Below, one piece after another: positions 46,151 through 55,113 of a stretch of DNA of 64,000 nt. Source of the stretch: Alloalcanivorax balearicus MACL04 (GTDB taxonomy: Bacteria; Pseudomonadota; Gammaproteobacteria; Pseudomonadales; Alcanivoracaceae). Position numbers and translations under genes: made by a program. Where the stretch lies: positions 1 to 64,000 of the forward strand of contig NZ_ARXS01000004.1 of assembly GCF_025532145.1 (NCBI RefSeq), given 5' to 3'. Under the pieces are notes generated by a model, which did not search any database, was not told the DNA's origin, and saw nothing but the letters and a program-made list of their open reading frames with translations. Each line of letters begins with the position of its first letter. Position 1 is the stretch's first letter.

Positions 46151-47314
46151 TCAATTCCCCCTCACATCGATATCCACTTCCACCATCATCCCCGGACCGA
46201 TCAGCTCCAGTGGGCCATCCTCCAGGCGGATGCGTACTGGCAGGCGCTGGGTGATCTTGGTGAAATTGCCGGAAGGGTTGGGATCCGGCAACAGCGCGAA
46301 CTGGCTGGTGGCGGCGCGGCCGATGACCTGCACCGAGCCACTGAAAGACTCCTCCGGATAGGCATCAACGGTGATTTTCACCGGCTGGTCAAGGCGCAGC
46401 TCGGCCACATCGGTTTCCTTGATGTTGGCCGCCACCCACAGGTCGTCCGGATCGTGCATCATCAGAATCGGTTGCCCCGGTGACACGTACTCGCCCTCAT
46501 CGATCAGGGTCTTGTTGACCACACCGTTGATCGGGCTGCGTACGGTGAGATCCTCCAGGCGCAGTTCCTGTTGCGCCAGTCTTGCCTTGGCCTCTTCCAG
46601 TTGTTGCCGGGCGATGCCTACCTGGGCTTTCATCACCGTCGGCGGCGGCAGAGGCACTTGCACGCCATTGAGAAAACCGACGTGGGCGTTGTCGGCCTGC
46701 GCCTGACCGACCGCCACCTCTTCCCGCGAGCGTTGATATTCCGCCTGGGCGGCCTGATAGGTGTAGTAGTCCTGATCCCGTTGTTGCTGTGAAACGGCGC
46801 CGCGCTGGTGCAGGGCGTCGGAACGTTCAAAATCCTTGCGGGCCTGAGTCAGTCGTGCCTGGGCTGCTCTTTCCGCCGCTTTGACCGATTGCAGTTGCTG
46901 GCTGGTGATGTGCAGACCACCCTCGAATTGCTGTTGGCCGAGGTCCAGGCGGGCCTGTTCGTAGTCGAGCCTGGCCTGCATCGCGGCGACGTTGGCTTGC
47001 AGGGTCTTCAGTTGCTGTTGATCCGGCTCACTGTACAGGCGGGCCACCACGTCGCCCTTTTGCAACCGGTCTCCCTCGGTGAGGGTGAACTCCGGGACCC
47101 AGCCAGGCAGCCGGCTGCTGACAGTGACCTGACTGGACATCACCCGGGCGTCCTGGGCGCTGACGTGGGTGAGCCGGTGATGGATGGCGAAGGCCATCCA
47201 GATCAGGCACGCCACCACCAGAGCCACCAGCGCGGCGAGCTTCAGCCACCGCGAGGGGCGGCGCAGATAGCGGGAACGGGACGAGCTGTCGGTCATGGTG
47301 TCGTCATCCTTCAT
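46151..47314 (-). CDS. emrA: HlyD-family membrane fusion protein (EmrA-type)
   Basis: Periplasmic adaptor of a tripartite drug-efflux pump. The 387-residue protein has a membrane helix near 24-45 (LAALVALVVACLIWMAF), a biotinyl-lipoyl-like piece SRLPGWVPEFTLTEGDRLQKGD, a long coiled-coil hairpin (about 85-215), and the second lipoyl and beta-barrel parts (RSPINGVVNKTLIDEGEYV, DLWVAANIKETDV). Start overlaps the emrB-like stop as ATGA; an ATG six codons on has a better ribosome site. The outer-membrane partner is not encoded here. Confidence 0.92.
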   Translation of the reverse strand: MKDDDTMTDSSSRSRYLRRPSRWLKLAALVALVVACLIWMAFAIHHRLTHVSAQDARVMSSQVTVSSRLPGWVPEFTLTEGDRLQKGDVVARLYSEPDQQQLKTLQANVAAMQARLDYEQARLDLGQQQFEGGLHITSQQLQSVKAAERAAQARLTQARKDFERSDALHQRGAVSQQQRDQDYYTYQAAQAEYQRSREEVAVGQAQADNAHVGFLNGVQVPLPPPTVMKAQVGIARQQLEEAKARLAQQELRLEDLTVRSPINGVVNKTLIDEGEYVSPGQPILMMHDPDDLWVAANIKETDVAELRLDQPVKITVDAYPEESFSGSVQVIGRAATSQFALLPDPNPSGNFTKITQRLPVRIRLEDGPLELIGPGMMVEVDIDVRGN

Positions 47315-48900
47315 TGTATTGCCGGGTTGTTGGCGGGGGCATTGGTCACGGGGCGGGGCCGGTTATGCAGGCGGCTCAACAGCACCGAGGGGATCGCCAC
47401 CAGCACCAGGCTGGCCACCAGAATCCAGAACCCGTCCTGGTAAGCGAAAATCGATGCCCAGATGGTTTCCAGCCGCCCCATTAAATGCCCGGCCATGGCC
47501 TGTAGATGGGTGTCCGGTACCCCCAGCCGGTCGGCCAGTTCGGCCAGTTGACTCAGTTGCTGCTGGGCGGTGGTGTTGCCGGCATGCACGCCGGCGTTGA
47601 GTTGCTGGCCATGCTGTACGGTGCGGCGTTCCAGCATGATCACCAGGCCGGCGGTGCCGAGCGCGCCGCCGAGCTGCATGGCGAAGTTGATGGCACCGGA
47701 GCCGTGGCCGGTAAGGCGGGGCTCCAGCGCGGCGATGGCCTTGGACAGGGTGGGTGGTGGGAACGCCGCCATGCCCACGGAGAGAATCGCCATGGTGGTG
47801 GCGAGGTAGGCGAAGGAGGTATCCCAGTCCATCAAGGCCATGTGCCAGACCGCGAACAGAGCGCAGGCCAGCCCGGGCAGCGTCAGCCAATGAGCCGGAT
47901 AGCGGTCACTGAGGCGGCCCACCAGCGGCACCAGAATCGCCAGGACCAGAGTGGAAGGCAGGAATATTTTGCCGGCACTGACCGGACTGTAATGCAGAAC
48001 GGTCTGCACGAATTGGGGCAGCAGATACATGATGCCGTAGAAAGTGCCGCCGAACAGGAACATGGCGGAGGTTCCGGTAACGAACACGCGGTTGCGGAAA
48101 ATGGCCAGATCCAGCAGTGGGTGGCGGCAGCGCTTTTGCCAAAGGAAAAAAGCGGTGCCCAGCAGGACGCCGGTGACCATCAGAATCGGCACCCGGGGAT
48201 CATCCCAGCCCCAGCGCTGACCATTGGACAGCGCCGCCAGCAAGGAGAAAACGGCGGCGAAGGAGATCACCACGCCAGCCCAGTCAAACGGTGAACGCGG
48301 TCCTTTACCTTCGCGGGGCGGTAAAAAGAAGTAGCCCATCACCACCGCGGCGACACAGATCGGCAGAGTGATGAAGAAGACGTAACGCCAAGTGAAATTC
48401 TCCACCAGCCAGCCGCCGATCACCGTGGCCAGGGTCAGCGGCAGCCCCAGACACATGCCGTACATGGCGGTGGCCATGCCGCGGCCTTCCGGCGGATAGG
48501 CGGCGAACAGCGCTTCCATGGCCACCGGCCGGATCAGTCCGGTCATCGCCCCCTGAATGACCCGGGCCGCCACCAGCGCCGCCATGCCCTCGCCCAGACC
48601 GCCGAGCAGGGAGGCGGCGATGAACACCAGCAACAGCCCCATGAAGGTGGCGCGCTGGCCCACCGCTGACACCAGCCAGGGGGCCACCAGGAGGGATACG
48701 GTGGTGGAGGCCAGAAAGCCGGTGGACAGCCATTGCACCTGGCTGTCGCTCATGCCGAAGGCGCCCTTTATATAAGGAATGGCGACGTTGACGATGGTGA
48801 TCGACATGCCCAGCGCCACCAGACCGAGCATGACGGTGAGCGTTACCCACAAACGGTAACGCGGACCGTAGCGCTGGAACAGAATGTCCACCTGACTCAT
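47311..48900 (-). CDS. emrB: DHA2-family MFS multidrug transporter (EmrB-type)
   Basis: A 529-residue proton-driven exporter with 14 predicted membrane helices. Signature A-like GRLSDRYPAHW, and the early VNVAIPYIKGAFGMSDSQVQWLSTGF are typical of DHA2 proteins. AGGAG six bases before the ATG at 48900 sets the start; an upstream TTG would add 18 residues. It pairs with the emrA-like gene. Compared with Pseudomonas this pair is inserted between argS and priA. No regulator gene is alongside. Substrate is unknown. Confidence 0.92.
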   Translation of the reverse strand: MSQVDILFQRYGPRYRLWVTLTVMLGLVALGMSITIVNVAIPYIKGAFGMSDSQVQWLSTGFLASTTVSLLVAPWLVSAVGQRATFMGLLLVFIAASLLGGLGEGMAALVAARVIQGAMTGLIRPVAMEALFAAYPPEGRGMATAMYGMCLGLPLTLATVIGGWLVENFTWRYVFFITLPICVAAVVMGYFFLPPREGKGPRSPFDWAGVVISFAAVFSLLAALSNGQRWGWDDPRVPILMVTGVLLGTAFFLWQKRCRHPLLDLAIFRNRVFVTGTSAMFLFGGTFYGIMYLLPQFVQTVLHYSPVSAGKIFLPSTLVLAILVPLVGRLSDRYPAHWLTLPGLACALFAVWHMALMDWDTSFAYLATTMAILSVGMAAFPPPTLSKAIAALEPRLTGHGSGAINFAMQLGGALGTAGLVIMLERRTVQHGQQLNAGVHAGNTTAQQQLSQLAELADRLGVPDTHLQAMAGHLMGRLETIWASIFAYQDGFWILVASLVLVAIPSVLLSRLHNRPRPVTNAPANNPAIQ

Positions 48901-48980
48901 GCATGCTCCTGAAGCGCCCGGGCGGGGTGCGCGGGAAGCCGCCAGTTTAGTCAAGTGAGGTGACGCATTCCAATGGCGAA

Positions 48981-51179
48981 TTACACCATTTCGGTGGGAT
49001 CCACATCCACATGCCAGCGGCAGTGGCGGGCGGAGGGCAGGCCTCGGGCGTGCCGCACCAGAGCGTCGAGCACGCCGTGCAGAGCCGGACGCTGGCGCGC
49101 CTGCAGCAGCAGTTGGGCGCGATAGCGGCCGGCCCGTTTTTCCATCGGCGCCGGCGCCGGTCCGAGCAGATTCACGCTGTCATCATCGACGTTACTGTGC
49201 TGCAGAAAGGGCGCCGCGCACTCATCAAGAAAGGCCAGGGCCTTGTCCATGGACATGGCCTCGCAGCGCAGTAAAGCGAGATGGCCGAACGGCGGCAGCC
49301 CGGCCATCCGCCGTTCCTCCAGCAGCGTGTCGGCAAGGGCGTGATAGTCGCCGGCGGCGGCCAGACGCACCAAATGATGATCAGTATGGCGGCTTTGCAG
49401 CAGCACCCGGCCACGCAGATCTTTGCGGCCGGCGCGGCCGGCCACTTGCAGCAGTAATTGCGCGGCCTGTTCGGGGCCACGGAAGTCAGCGCTGAGGAAG
49501 CCCGCGTCCAAATTGGTGATCACCACCAGGCTCAGACGGGGGAAATGGTGACCTTTCGCCAGCATCTGCGTGCCCACCAGCACCGCCGGCGCGCCGCCCC
49601 GGATTTCCGCCAGTTTGGCATCCAGGCTGCCCTTGCGGCGGGTGGTATCACGATCGATGCGGACCACCGGCGCCTGGCAGTGATCACTTAACAGGGCCTC
49701 CAGTTTTTCCGTGCCGGCGCCGGCGTCGATCAGATTGCTGGAGCCGCATTCCGGGCAGCGCCGCGGCACCCGCTGCTGATGATCGCAATGGTGGCAACGC
49801 AACTGTGACAAGCTGCGATGCCAGGTCATGACGCTGTCGCAGCGTGGGCATTCCGCCTGCCAACCGCAATCCCGGCACAGGATTACCGGGGCGAAGCCGC
49901 GCCGGTTGAGAAACACCAGAGCCTGTTCGCCACGGCGCACGGTGTCTTCGATGGCGGTCAGGGCGGAGGGCAGCAGCGGCGCGTCCGGGGCGGCGTCCCG
50001 GGCATCCAGCAGCTCGATATCCGGCAGCGCGGCGCCGCCCGCCCGTTCGCGCAAACGCAGCCACTGGTAGCGGTCGGTGTGGGCCAGATGCAGGGTTTCC
50101 AGGGCCGGAGTGGCGCTGCCGTGGACCACCGGAATGTTCCATTGGCGGGCGCGCCAGGTGGCCAGATCCCGGGCGTGGTAGCGGAAACCGTCTTGCTGCT
50201 TGAGGGACCCGTCATGGGCTTCGTCGACGATGATCAGCCCCGGGGCTTGCAACGGTGTGAATATCGCCGAACGGGTGCCGATAATGATGCGTGCCCGGCC
50301 TTCGCCGGCGGCAAGCCAGGCTTCCAGCCGCTCGCGGTCGTTCAGGCCCGAATGCATGACCGTCACCGGCACCGCGAAACGTTGGCGGAAACGGCGCAGG
50401 GTCTGCGGCGTCAGGCCGATTTCCGGCACCAGTACCAGCACCTGCCGGCCGGCCGCCAACACGGGCGCCATCGCTTGCAGATAGACCTCGGTTTTGCCGC
50501 TGCCGGTGACGCCGTCCAGCAGGAAGGGTTGAAAACCGCTGGCCTGATTGATCGCCTCGATCGCCAGACGTTGTTCCGGGCTGGCGCTCAGAGCAGGCTC
50601 GGCCAGGACATCCGCTGGCAGCGGCGGTACCTGGGGCAGGAGTTCTTCGCGCTCCGCCCACTGCTTCTCGCGCAGGGCCTGGAGCGCGGGGCGCGATACC
50701 GACAGCGCTTCCAGCATGGCCGGGGTGAGGCCGTCCGGGTGTTCGACCAGCAAGGCCAGGGCTTCCTGTTGGCGTGGCGCCCGTTTCAGGCGGTCCGTCG
50801 TCACATGCCGGCCGCGGTCGGTGATGCGCCAGCGGATCTCGGCGTCCGGCCGTGCCGCCTGCCCTTGGCGCAGCAGTGTCGGCAGCACGAAATTCAGCAC
50901 TTCGCCAAGGGGGTGGTGATAGTAGCCGGCGGCCCATTCGCACAGGGCGTAGAGCCGGTCATCGATGATCGGTGCCTGGTCGAGGACTCGTTTGACCGGT
51001 TTGAGGGTTTTCAGGCTGCTGGGCTGATGATCATGGACCACGCCCACCAGGATCCGTTTGCCGAACGGCACTTCCACCCGGGCGCCACGGGGCGGCACCG
51101 GCGTCTCCGGTGGCAGGGAATAGTCAAAACAGCCTGGCAGGGGGACCGGCAAGGCAACCTGTAAGGTGGAGAGCGGCAC
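48981..51179 (-). CDS. priA: Primosomal protein N' (replication-restart helicase PriA)
   Basis: Restarts stalled replication forks. The 732-residue protein has a 3'-DNA-binding domain at the start (VALPVPLPGCFDYSLP), a Walker A loop GVTGSGKTEVYLQ (226-230 GSGKT), DEAH box VDEAHD (near 318), and a zinc-binding insert with paired cysteines (CRDCGWQAECPRC and CHHCDHQQRVPRRCPECG). Motif V/VI region is VGTQMLAKGHHFPRLSLV and QVAGRAGR. It starts with GTG at 51179 and is divergent from rpmE. Confidence 0.96.
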   Translation of the reverse strand: MPLSTLQVALPVPLPGCFDYSLPPETPVPPRGARVEVPFGKRILVGVVHDHQPSSLKTLKPVKRVLDQAPIIDDRLYALCEWAAGYYHHPLGEVLNFVLPTLLRQGQAARPDAEIRWRITDRGRHVTTDRLKRAPRQQEALALLVEHPDGLTPAMLEALSVSRPALQALREKQWAEREELLPQVPPLPADVLAEPALSASPEQRLAIEAINQASGFQPFLLDGVTGSGKTEVYLQAMAPVLAAGRQVLVLVPEIGLTPQTLRRFRQRFAVPVTVMHSGLNDRERLEAWLAAGEGRARIIIGTRSAIFTPLQAPGLIIVDEAHDGSLKQQDGFRYHARDLATWRARQWNIPVVHGSATPALETLHLAHTDRYQWLRLRERAGGAALPDIELLDARDAAPDAPLLPSALTAIEDTVRRGEQALVFLNRRGFAPVILCRDCGWQAECPRCDSVMTWHRSLSQLRCHHCDHQQRVPRRCPECGSSNLIDAGAGTEKLEALLSDHCQAPVVRIDRDTTRRKGSLDAKLAEIRGGAPAVLVGTQMLAKGHHFPRLSLVVITNLDAGFLSADFRGPEQAAQLLLQVAGRAGRKDLRGRVLLQSRHTDHHLVRLAAAGDYHALADTLLEERRMAGLPPFGHLALLRCEAMSMDKALAFLDECAAPFLQHSNVDDDSVNLLGPAPAPMEKRAGRYRAQLLLQARQRPALHGVLDALVRHARGLPSARHCRWHVDVDPTEMV

Positions 51180-51208
51180 GTGGAAATCCGGAAAACAGCG
51201 GTTACAGC

Positions 51209-51236
51209 TTGCGCATCGGGCGCAAACTGATATAGT
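51209..51236 (+). promoter_or_regulatory. Candidate promoter for rpmE
   Basis: TTGCGC and TATAGT with 16 bases between, about 78 bases before the rpmE ATG, in the divergent priA-rpmE gap. The -10 is one base off consensus and the -35 two bases off. Confidence 0.5.
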
Positions 51237-51313
51237 TCGCGTTCACTTTTCCCGGCGTAAGCCAGTGTGGTGCCCGGCCTTGATCGGGTAGCGACACGCA
51301 ATGGAGCCCAGTT

Positions 51314-51532
51314 ATGAAAGCAGACATTCATCCTGAATACCAGGACGTGGCGATTTCCTGCAGCTGCGGAAACGTCATCCAGACCCGGTCCACCCGTGCG
51401 GGTGATTTTTCCGTGGACGTATGCTCCGCCTGCCACCCGTTCTACACCGGCAAGCAGAAGCAGGCGGACAGCGGCGGTCAGATCGACAAGTTCAAGCAGC
51501 GCTTTGGTGTGGTGCGCTCCAAGAAGAACTGA
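51314..51532 (+). CDS. rpmE: 50S ribosomal protein L31 (zinc-binding type)
   Basis: The 72-residue L31 of the large subunit. It is the zinc-containing (C+) form: Cys16, Cys18, Cys37 and Cys40 (ISCSCGNV and [13 protein letters not shown]) bind zinc. FKQRFG near the end is conserved. A strong bidirectional terminator follows within 30 bases. Organisms with this form commonly also carry a zinc-free paralogue; none is visible here. Confidence 0.96.
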   Translation: MKADIHPEYQDVAISCSCGNVIQTRSTRAGDFSVDVCSACHPFYTGKQKQADSGGQIDKFKQRFGVVRSKKN

Positions 51533-51560
51533 TCGTTCTCATTGCTTGGCGTTCCACCTG

Positions 51561-51588
51561 TAAAAAGCACCCGGAAGGGTGCTTTTTA
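51561..51588. terminator. Bidirectional intrinsic terminator after rpmE
   Basis: AAAAAGCACCC, loop GGAA, GGGTGCTTTTT: a perfect 11-bp stem with A-run before and T-run after, immediately downstream of rpmE. Confidence 0.92.
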
Positions 51589-51628
51589 CGTTCATCGGCA
51601 GCATTGTTTTACACAAATGACGGTTTTG

Positions 51629-51651
51629 CATCGATAGTGTTGATATCGATG
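51629..51651. promoter_or_regulatory. Operator-like palindrome upstream of malic enzyme gene
   Basis: CATCGATA, 7 bases, TATCGATG: a perfect 8-bp inverted repeat in the AT-rich region about 75 bases before the maeB start. It is of a size suited to a dimeric regulator, but which one is unknown. Confidence 0.5.
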
Positions 51652-51724
51652 GAAATTTACGTCGATTGATATTTATTTGGCCAATATAGTGTTTTAAAGC
51701 CCGTTTCGGGGAGCGGAGACCACC

Positions 51725-52999
51725 ATGTCCGAGGATTTCAAGAAGGCGGCCCTGGATTATCATGCCAAACCGCGTCCAGGGAAGATCAGCGTCGAGGTGA
51801 CCAAAAGCGCGAAAACCAGTCGCGACCTCAGCCTGGCCTATAGCCCCGGCGTAGCAGAACCGGTGCGTGAAATCGCACGTGAACCGGAGTTGGCATACCG
51901 TTTTACCGCCAAAGGCAACCTGGTGGCGGTGATCAGTGATGGCACCGCTATCCTGGGATTGGGCAATCTGGGCGCGCTGGCTTCCAAGCCGGTGATGGAA
52001 GGCAAGGGCATCCTGTTCAAGCTGTTCGCCGGCATTGATGTGTTCGACATCGAAGTGGAAGCGGAGGATCCGCAGGCGTTCATTGATACCGTGGTGCGCA
52101 TCCATACCACCTTTGGCGGTATCAACCTGGAAGATATCCGCGCGCCGGAATGCTTCGAGATCGAACGCGTACTCAAGGAAATCTGCGACGTGCCGGTGTT
52201 CCATGACGACCAGCATGGTACCGCCATCGTGGTCGGCGCCGGGCTGCTCAACGCGCTGGAAATCCAGAACAAGCGCATCGGGGACATCAAGGTGGTGTGC
52301 GTCGGCGCCGGCGCAGCCGGTGTTGCTTCCGTGCGGTTGCTGATCGAAATGGGCGCGCGCAAGGAAAACATCCTGGTATTGGACCGCAAGGGTGTGATCC
52401 ACAACCGCCGCGATGATCTCAACCAATACAAAGCGGCGTTGGCCAACGACACCGACAAGCGCACTCTGGATGACGCCATCGAGGGCGCCGACGTGTTCAT
52501 CGGCGTGTCCGGCCCGGATATGCTGACGCCGGAAATGGTGAAGAAGATGGCGGACAAGCCGATCATCTTCGCGCTGGCCAACCCGGACCCGGAAATTCGC
52601 CCGGAAGTGGCCAAGGCCGCCCGGGCCGATGCCATCATCGCTACCGGCCGCTCCGACTATCCGAACCAGGTCAACAACGTCCTGTGCTTCCCGTACATGT
52701 TCCGCGGAGCCCTGGACGTGCGCTCCACCTCCATCAACGAGGACATGAAGCTGGCGGCGGTTCACGCCATCGCCGAGCTGGTCCGCGAGGCGCCGCCCCA
52801 GGAGGTACTGGAAGCTTATGGTGGCGAGCCGTTGAACTTCGGTCCGGAATACATCATTCCCAAGCCCAACGATCCGCGCCTGCTGGGCCGGGTCTCCGCC
52901 GCCGTGGCCCGCGCCGCGGTGGATTCCGGTGTCGCCCGTAAAGGCTACCCGTCTCACTATCCGCTCAAGTCCCTGGACGATATCTTCCCGGAACTGTAA
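51725..52999 (+). CDS. maeB: NAD(P)-dependent malic enzyme (single-domain form)
   Basis: Decarboxylates malate to pyruvate and CO2 with reduction of NAD(P). The 424-residue protein has the catalytic Tyr39 in LAYSPGVAEP, Lys94 in MEGKGILFK, a metal-binding HDDQHGTA and the nucleotide loop VGAGAAGVASVRLL. There is no C-terminal phosphotransacetylase-like domain, so it is the short form rather than the E. coli MaeB fusion. NADPH from this step could support lipid synthesis. A strong terminator follows. Confidence 0.94.
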   Translation: MSEDFKKAALDYHAKPRPGKISVEVTKSAKTSRDLSLAYSPGVAEPVREIAREPELAYRFTAKGNLVAVISDGTAILGLGNLGALASKPVMEGKGILFKLFAGIDVFDIEVEAEDPQAFIDTVVRIHTTFGGINLEDIRAPECFEIERVLKEICDVPVFHDDQHGTAIVVGAGLLNALEIQNKRIGDIKVVCVGAGAAGVASVRLLIEMGARKENILVLDRKGVIHNRRDDLNQYKAALANDTDKRTLDDAIEGADVFIGVSGPDMLTPEMVKKMADKPIIFALANPDPEIRPEVAKAARADAIIATGRSDYPNQVNNVLCFPYMFRGALDVRSTSINEDMKLAAVHAIAELVREAPPQEVLEAYGGEPLNFGPEYIIPKPNDPRLLGRVSAAVARAAVDSGVARKGYPSHYPLKSLDDIFPEL

Positions 53000-53014
53000 C
53001 GACGGTCCGCAGGG

Positions 53015-53045
53015 AAAAAAGCCGGAGAATTCTCCGGCTTTTTTT
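53015..53045 (+). terminator. Intrinsic terminator after malic enzyme gene
   Basis: An A-run precedes a perfect 18-base palindrome (GCCGGAGAA with TTCTCCGGC) that is followed by TTTTTTT. The stem folds with no unpaired base needed beyond the tip. Confidence 0.92.
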
Positions 53046-53119
53046 GTTGAGAGCGCCGGTCTTGAAAAGTGGATCTGAAAAACGGAATTGGACGTTGGTG
53101 CGCCGACTTCCCGTGATGA

Positions 53120-53140
53120 GACAATCACGAGGTGATTGTC
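53120..53140. promoter_or_regulatory. Perfect 9-bp inverted repeat before the HEAT-like gene
   Basis: GACAATCAC, spacer GAG, GTGATTGTC. It ends four bases before the AAGGGGA ribosome site of the gene at 53156. Either it is an operator or, in the mRNA, a hairpin beside the ribosome site. Confidence 0.55.
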
Positions 53141-53155
53141 GTGAAGGGGATGGCA

Positions 53156-53680
53156 ATGTCCGGGGTTGAACCTCTCAGTCTGGATAGTCCGTACTGGTCG
53201 GAATTGAGCCACGCCTATGGCGGCGCATCGGATATTCCCCCATTACTGAAACAGCTTGATGCCTTGCCGGAAGCGAAAGGCGAGCGGGAGCCCTGGTTCA
53301 CCTTGTGGAGTGCCCTGGCTCATCAAGGCGATGTCTATTCCGCATCTTTCGCGGCGGTGCCTCATGTGGTGGCGGCAATCGCACGGTCGCCGGCCACGGT
53401 GAGTGGTGGCTACTTTCACTTTCCTGCCTGGATCGAGATCTGCCGATGCCGCAACGGTGTGAGGGTCCCCGAGGAGCTGCGCGCGGCCTACTTTGAAGCG
53501 CTGCGTCAATTGCCGATGCTTGTCGCGCTAGCGTCGTCGCGGGAATGGGATGCGGAGCTGATCAGCGGTTGTCTGGCCGCTATCGCGGCGTCAAAAGGGC
53601 ACGCCTCTATTGCTGAAGCGGCTTTGGAGCTGACACCGGAGATCGCCGAGGAATTTCTCGAAGGATTCTTTGGGCGGTAA
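53156..53680 (+). CDS. Hypothetical HEAT-like helical protein
   Basis: A 174-residue protein of helical pairs. It resembles bacterial HEAT-repeat-like proteins, with the segment FTLWSALAHQGDVYSASFAA and VPHVVAAIA the best-preserved part (a WxxLxxxLxHQGxVYxAxxAAVPxLV pattern). Such proteins are common near toxin, immunity or unknown loci, but no role is established. The ATG at 53156 follows AAGGGGA; a GTG at 53132 lies inside the palindrome and is less likely. It precedes two DKNYY proteins on the same strand, 20 bases before the first. Confidence 0.6.
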   Translation: MSGVEPLSLDSPYWSELSHAYGGASDIPPLLKQLDALPEAKGEREPWFTLWSALAHQGDVYSASFAAVPHVVAAIARSPATVSGGYFHFPAWIEICRCRNGVRVPEELRAAYFEALRQLPMLVALASSREWDAELISGCLAAIAASKGHASIAEAALELTPEIAEEFLEGFFGR

Positions 53681-53700
53681 GCTCCTTCCTTTGAGACTGC

Positions 53701-55113
53701 ATGGAGGCAGGGGTCTTGGAGAAGACAAAAAGACGTATCCCTCTCATTGGGGGCAAAATCGCGGTCATCATCACCTTGCTGGTTTGTGTGGTGAGTGGCG
53801 TGGCGATTTATGTAATGCTCGCTCCGAAAGGTCCTGAAGCGGATCCTGTCAGTTATCCCGCAAGTCGTTATGCTCATGACCAGACTGGACAGGTCTGGTT
53901 TCTGCGTCCCGGTGACGGCTATCAGTTGGTGACGGGGGCGGATCCGGACAGTTTTGAGCCGATACCCGGTGACACGGGACGGGGCTACGTCTACAGCGGT
54001 CTGGGGCGTGACCGTGATCACGTCTATGCACTGGGACAGCGCATGCCGGGTGTGACGCCGGACAGCGTGGGTTACCTGGAATCGCGCTATTACATCGCCG
54101 GCGATCAGGCCTATTACGGCATCACGCTGTTGGAAGGAGCCGATCCCGGCCGGTTGCGGGTATTCCAGAATGCCCCAAGGTACATGAACGAGTACGCCCA
54201 TGATGATCGGCGCCTGTATTTTCAGGGGAACTGGATCCAGGGCGCGGACATCGCGTCTCTGGCGAAAGTCCCCCGGGAGGCGCCGACGCCGGCGGAACGG
54301 GTATATCTGAGGGATCGCCACCGGGTGTACTACCGGGACCGCGTGGTGCCGGGCGCCCGTCCGGATCGATTCACTCTGATCAACGTGGAAGGCCAGAGTC
54401 GGAACCTGGTCTACGATGCGCATTACGGTTACGACGGCCGGCGTTATTTTCTGGGGGCCCGGGCGCTGCCGGATCGGGTGTCCGGTACCGATCAGGCGCT
54501 GCCGTCGGGCAGCCTGAAACTGCTGCTGGCGGACAAGGAGCTGGGCTGGCATGCCCTGTTCTATCAGGGCCGGGGACTCTTTTATCACCAGCCCCTTACC
54601 AATGAGTTGAAGCCCCTGTGCCAAAGGGATTCCGGCGCTTCCCTGGAACGGATCGGACGTGGGTTCTACCGGGATGATCGGCATCTGTACTACGCCTGGA
54701 CGGCACTGGATCATCGCAGGGGGCGGTACGCCAGCGGCCTGCGTGGCTGGTACACCGGGTTGGAAGTGGTGCCCGGTGTCCATCCCGATGATTTGCGCCT
54801 GATCGGCGAGCGCCGCTTGCGCATGCAAGGCAAAACCCTGACCGGGAATCTGTACCAGGCCGGTGAACACCGTTTCCTCAATCCCACCGAGGGATATGTG
54901 GCCGGCCTGTGGGGCGTGGATGAAAAAGGGCAGCCACAGAGGCTGGACAGCGCCCGCAAATGCCTGGCGTATACCCGCAATCCGGACTGGAATTACGTTC
55001 CGGTGCGTGCCCGCGGTATTCTCATCCTGCTCGCCATTGCGCTGACGGTCATCGGTGGTATCCGCTGGCTGTGGCGGCGAAAGGCAGCAGGAACCAAAGG
55101 AGAGCATCAATGA
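53701..55113 (+). CDS. DKNYY-type membrane protein, first of a tandem pair
   Basis: A 470-residue protein with an N-terminal membrane helix (residues about 17-42) and a second near the C terminus (about 442-462, RGILILLAIALTVIGGIRWLW), so the middle is probably periplasmic. The body has DKNYY-like repeats such as DDRRLYFQGNWIQGADIASL, RDRHRVYYRDRVVPGARPDRF and DRDHVYALGQRMPGVTPDSV. The family is widespread and its function is unknown. Its stop overlaps the next gene (ATGA). A TTG start at 53716 has a better ribosome site. About 50% of residues appear shared with the second copy by eye. Confidence 0.75.
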   Translation: MEAGVLEKTKRRIPLIGGKIAVIITLLVCVVSGVAIYVMLAPKGPEADPVSYPASRYAHDQTGQVWFLRPGDGYQLVTGADPDSFEPIPGDTGRGYVYSGLGRDRDHVYALGQRMPGVTPDSVGYLESRYYIAGDQAYYGITLLEGADPGRLRVFQNAPRYMNEYAHDDRRLYFQGNWIQGADIASLAKVPREAPTPAERVYLRDRHRVYYRDRVVPGARPDRFTLINVEGQSRNLVYDAHYGYDGRRYFLGARALPDRVSGTDQALPSGSLKLLLADKELGWHALFYQGRGLFYHQPLTNELKPLCQRDSGASLERIGRGFYRDDRHLYYAWTALDHRRGRYASGLRGWYTGLEVVPGVHPDDLRLIGERRLRMQGKTLTGNLYQAGEHRFLNPTEGYVAGLWGVDEKGQPQRLDSARKCLAYTRNPDWNYVPVRARGILILLAIALTVIGGIRWLWRRKAAGTKGEHQ

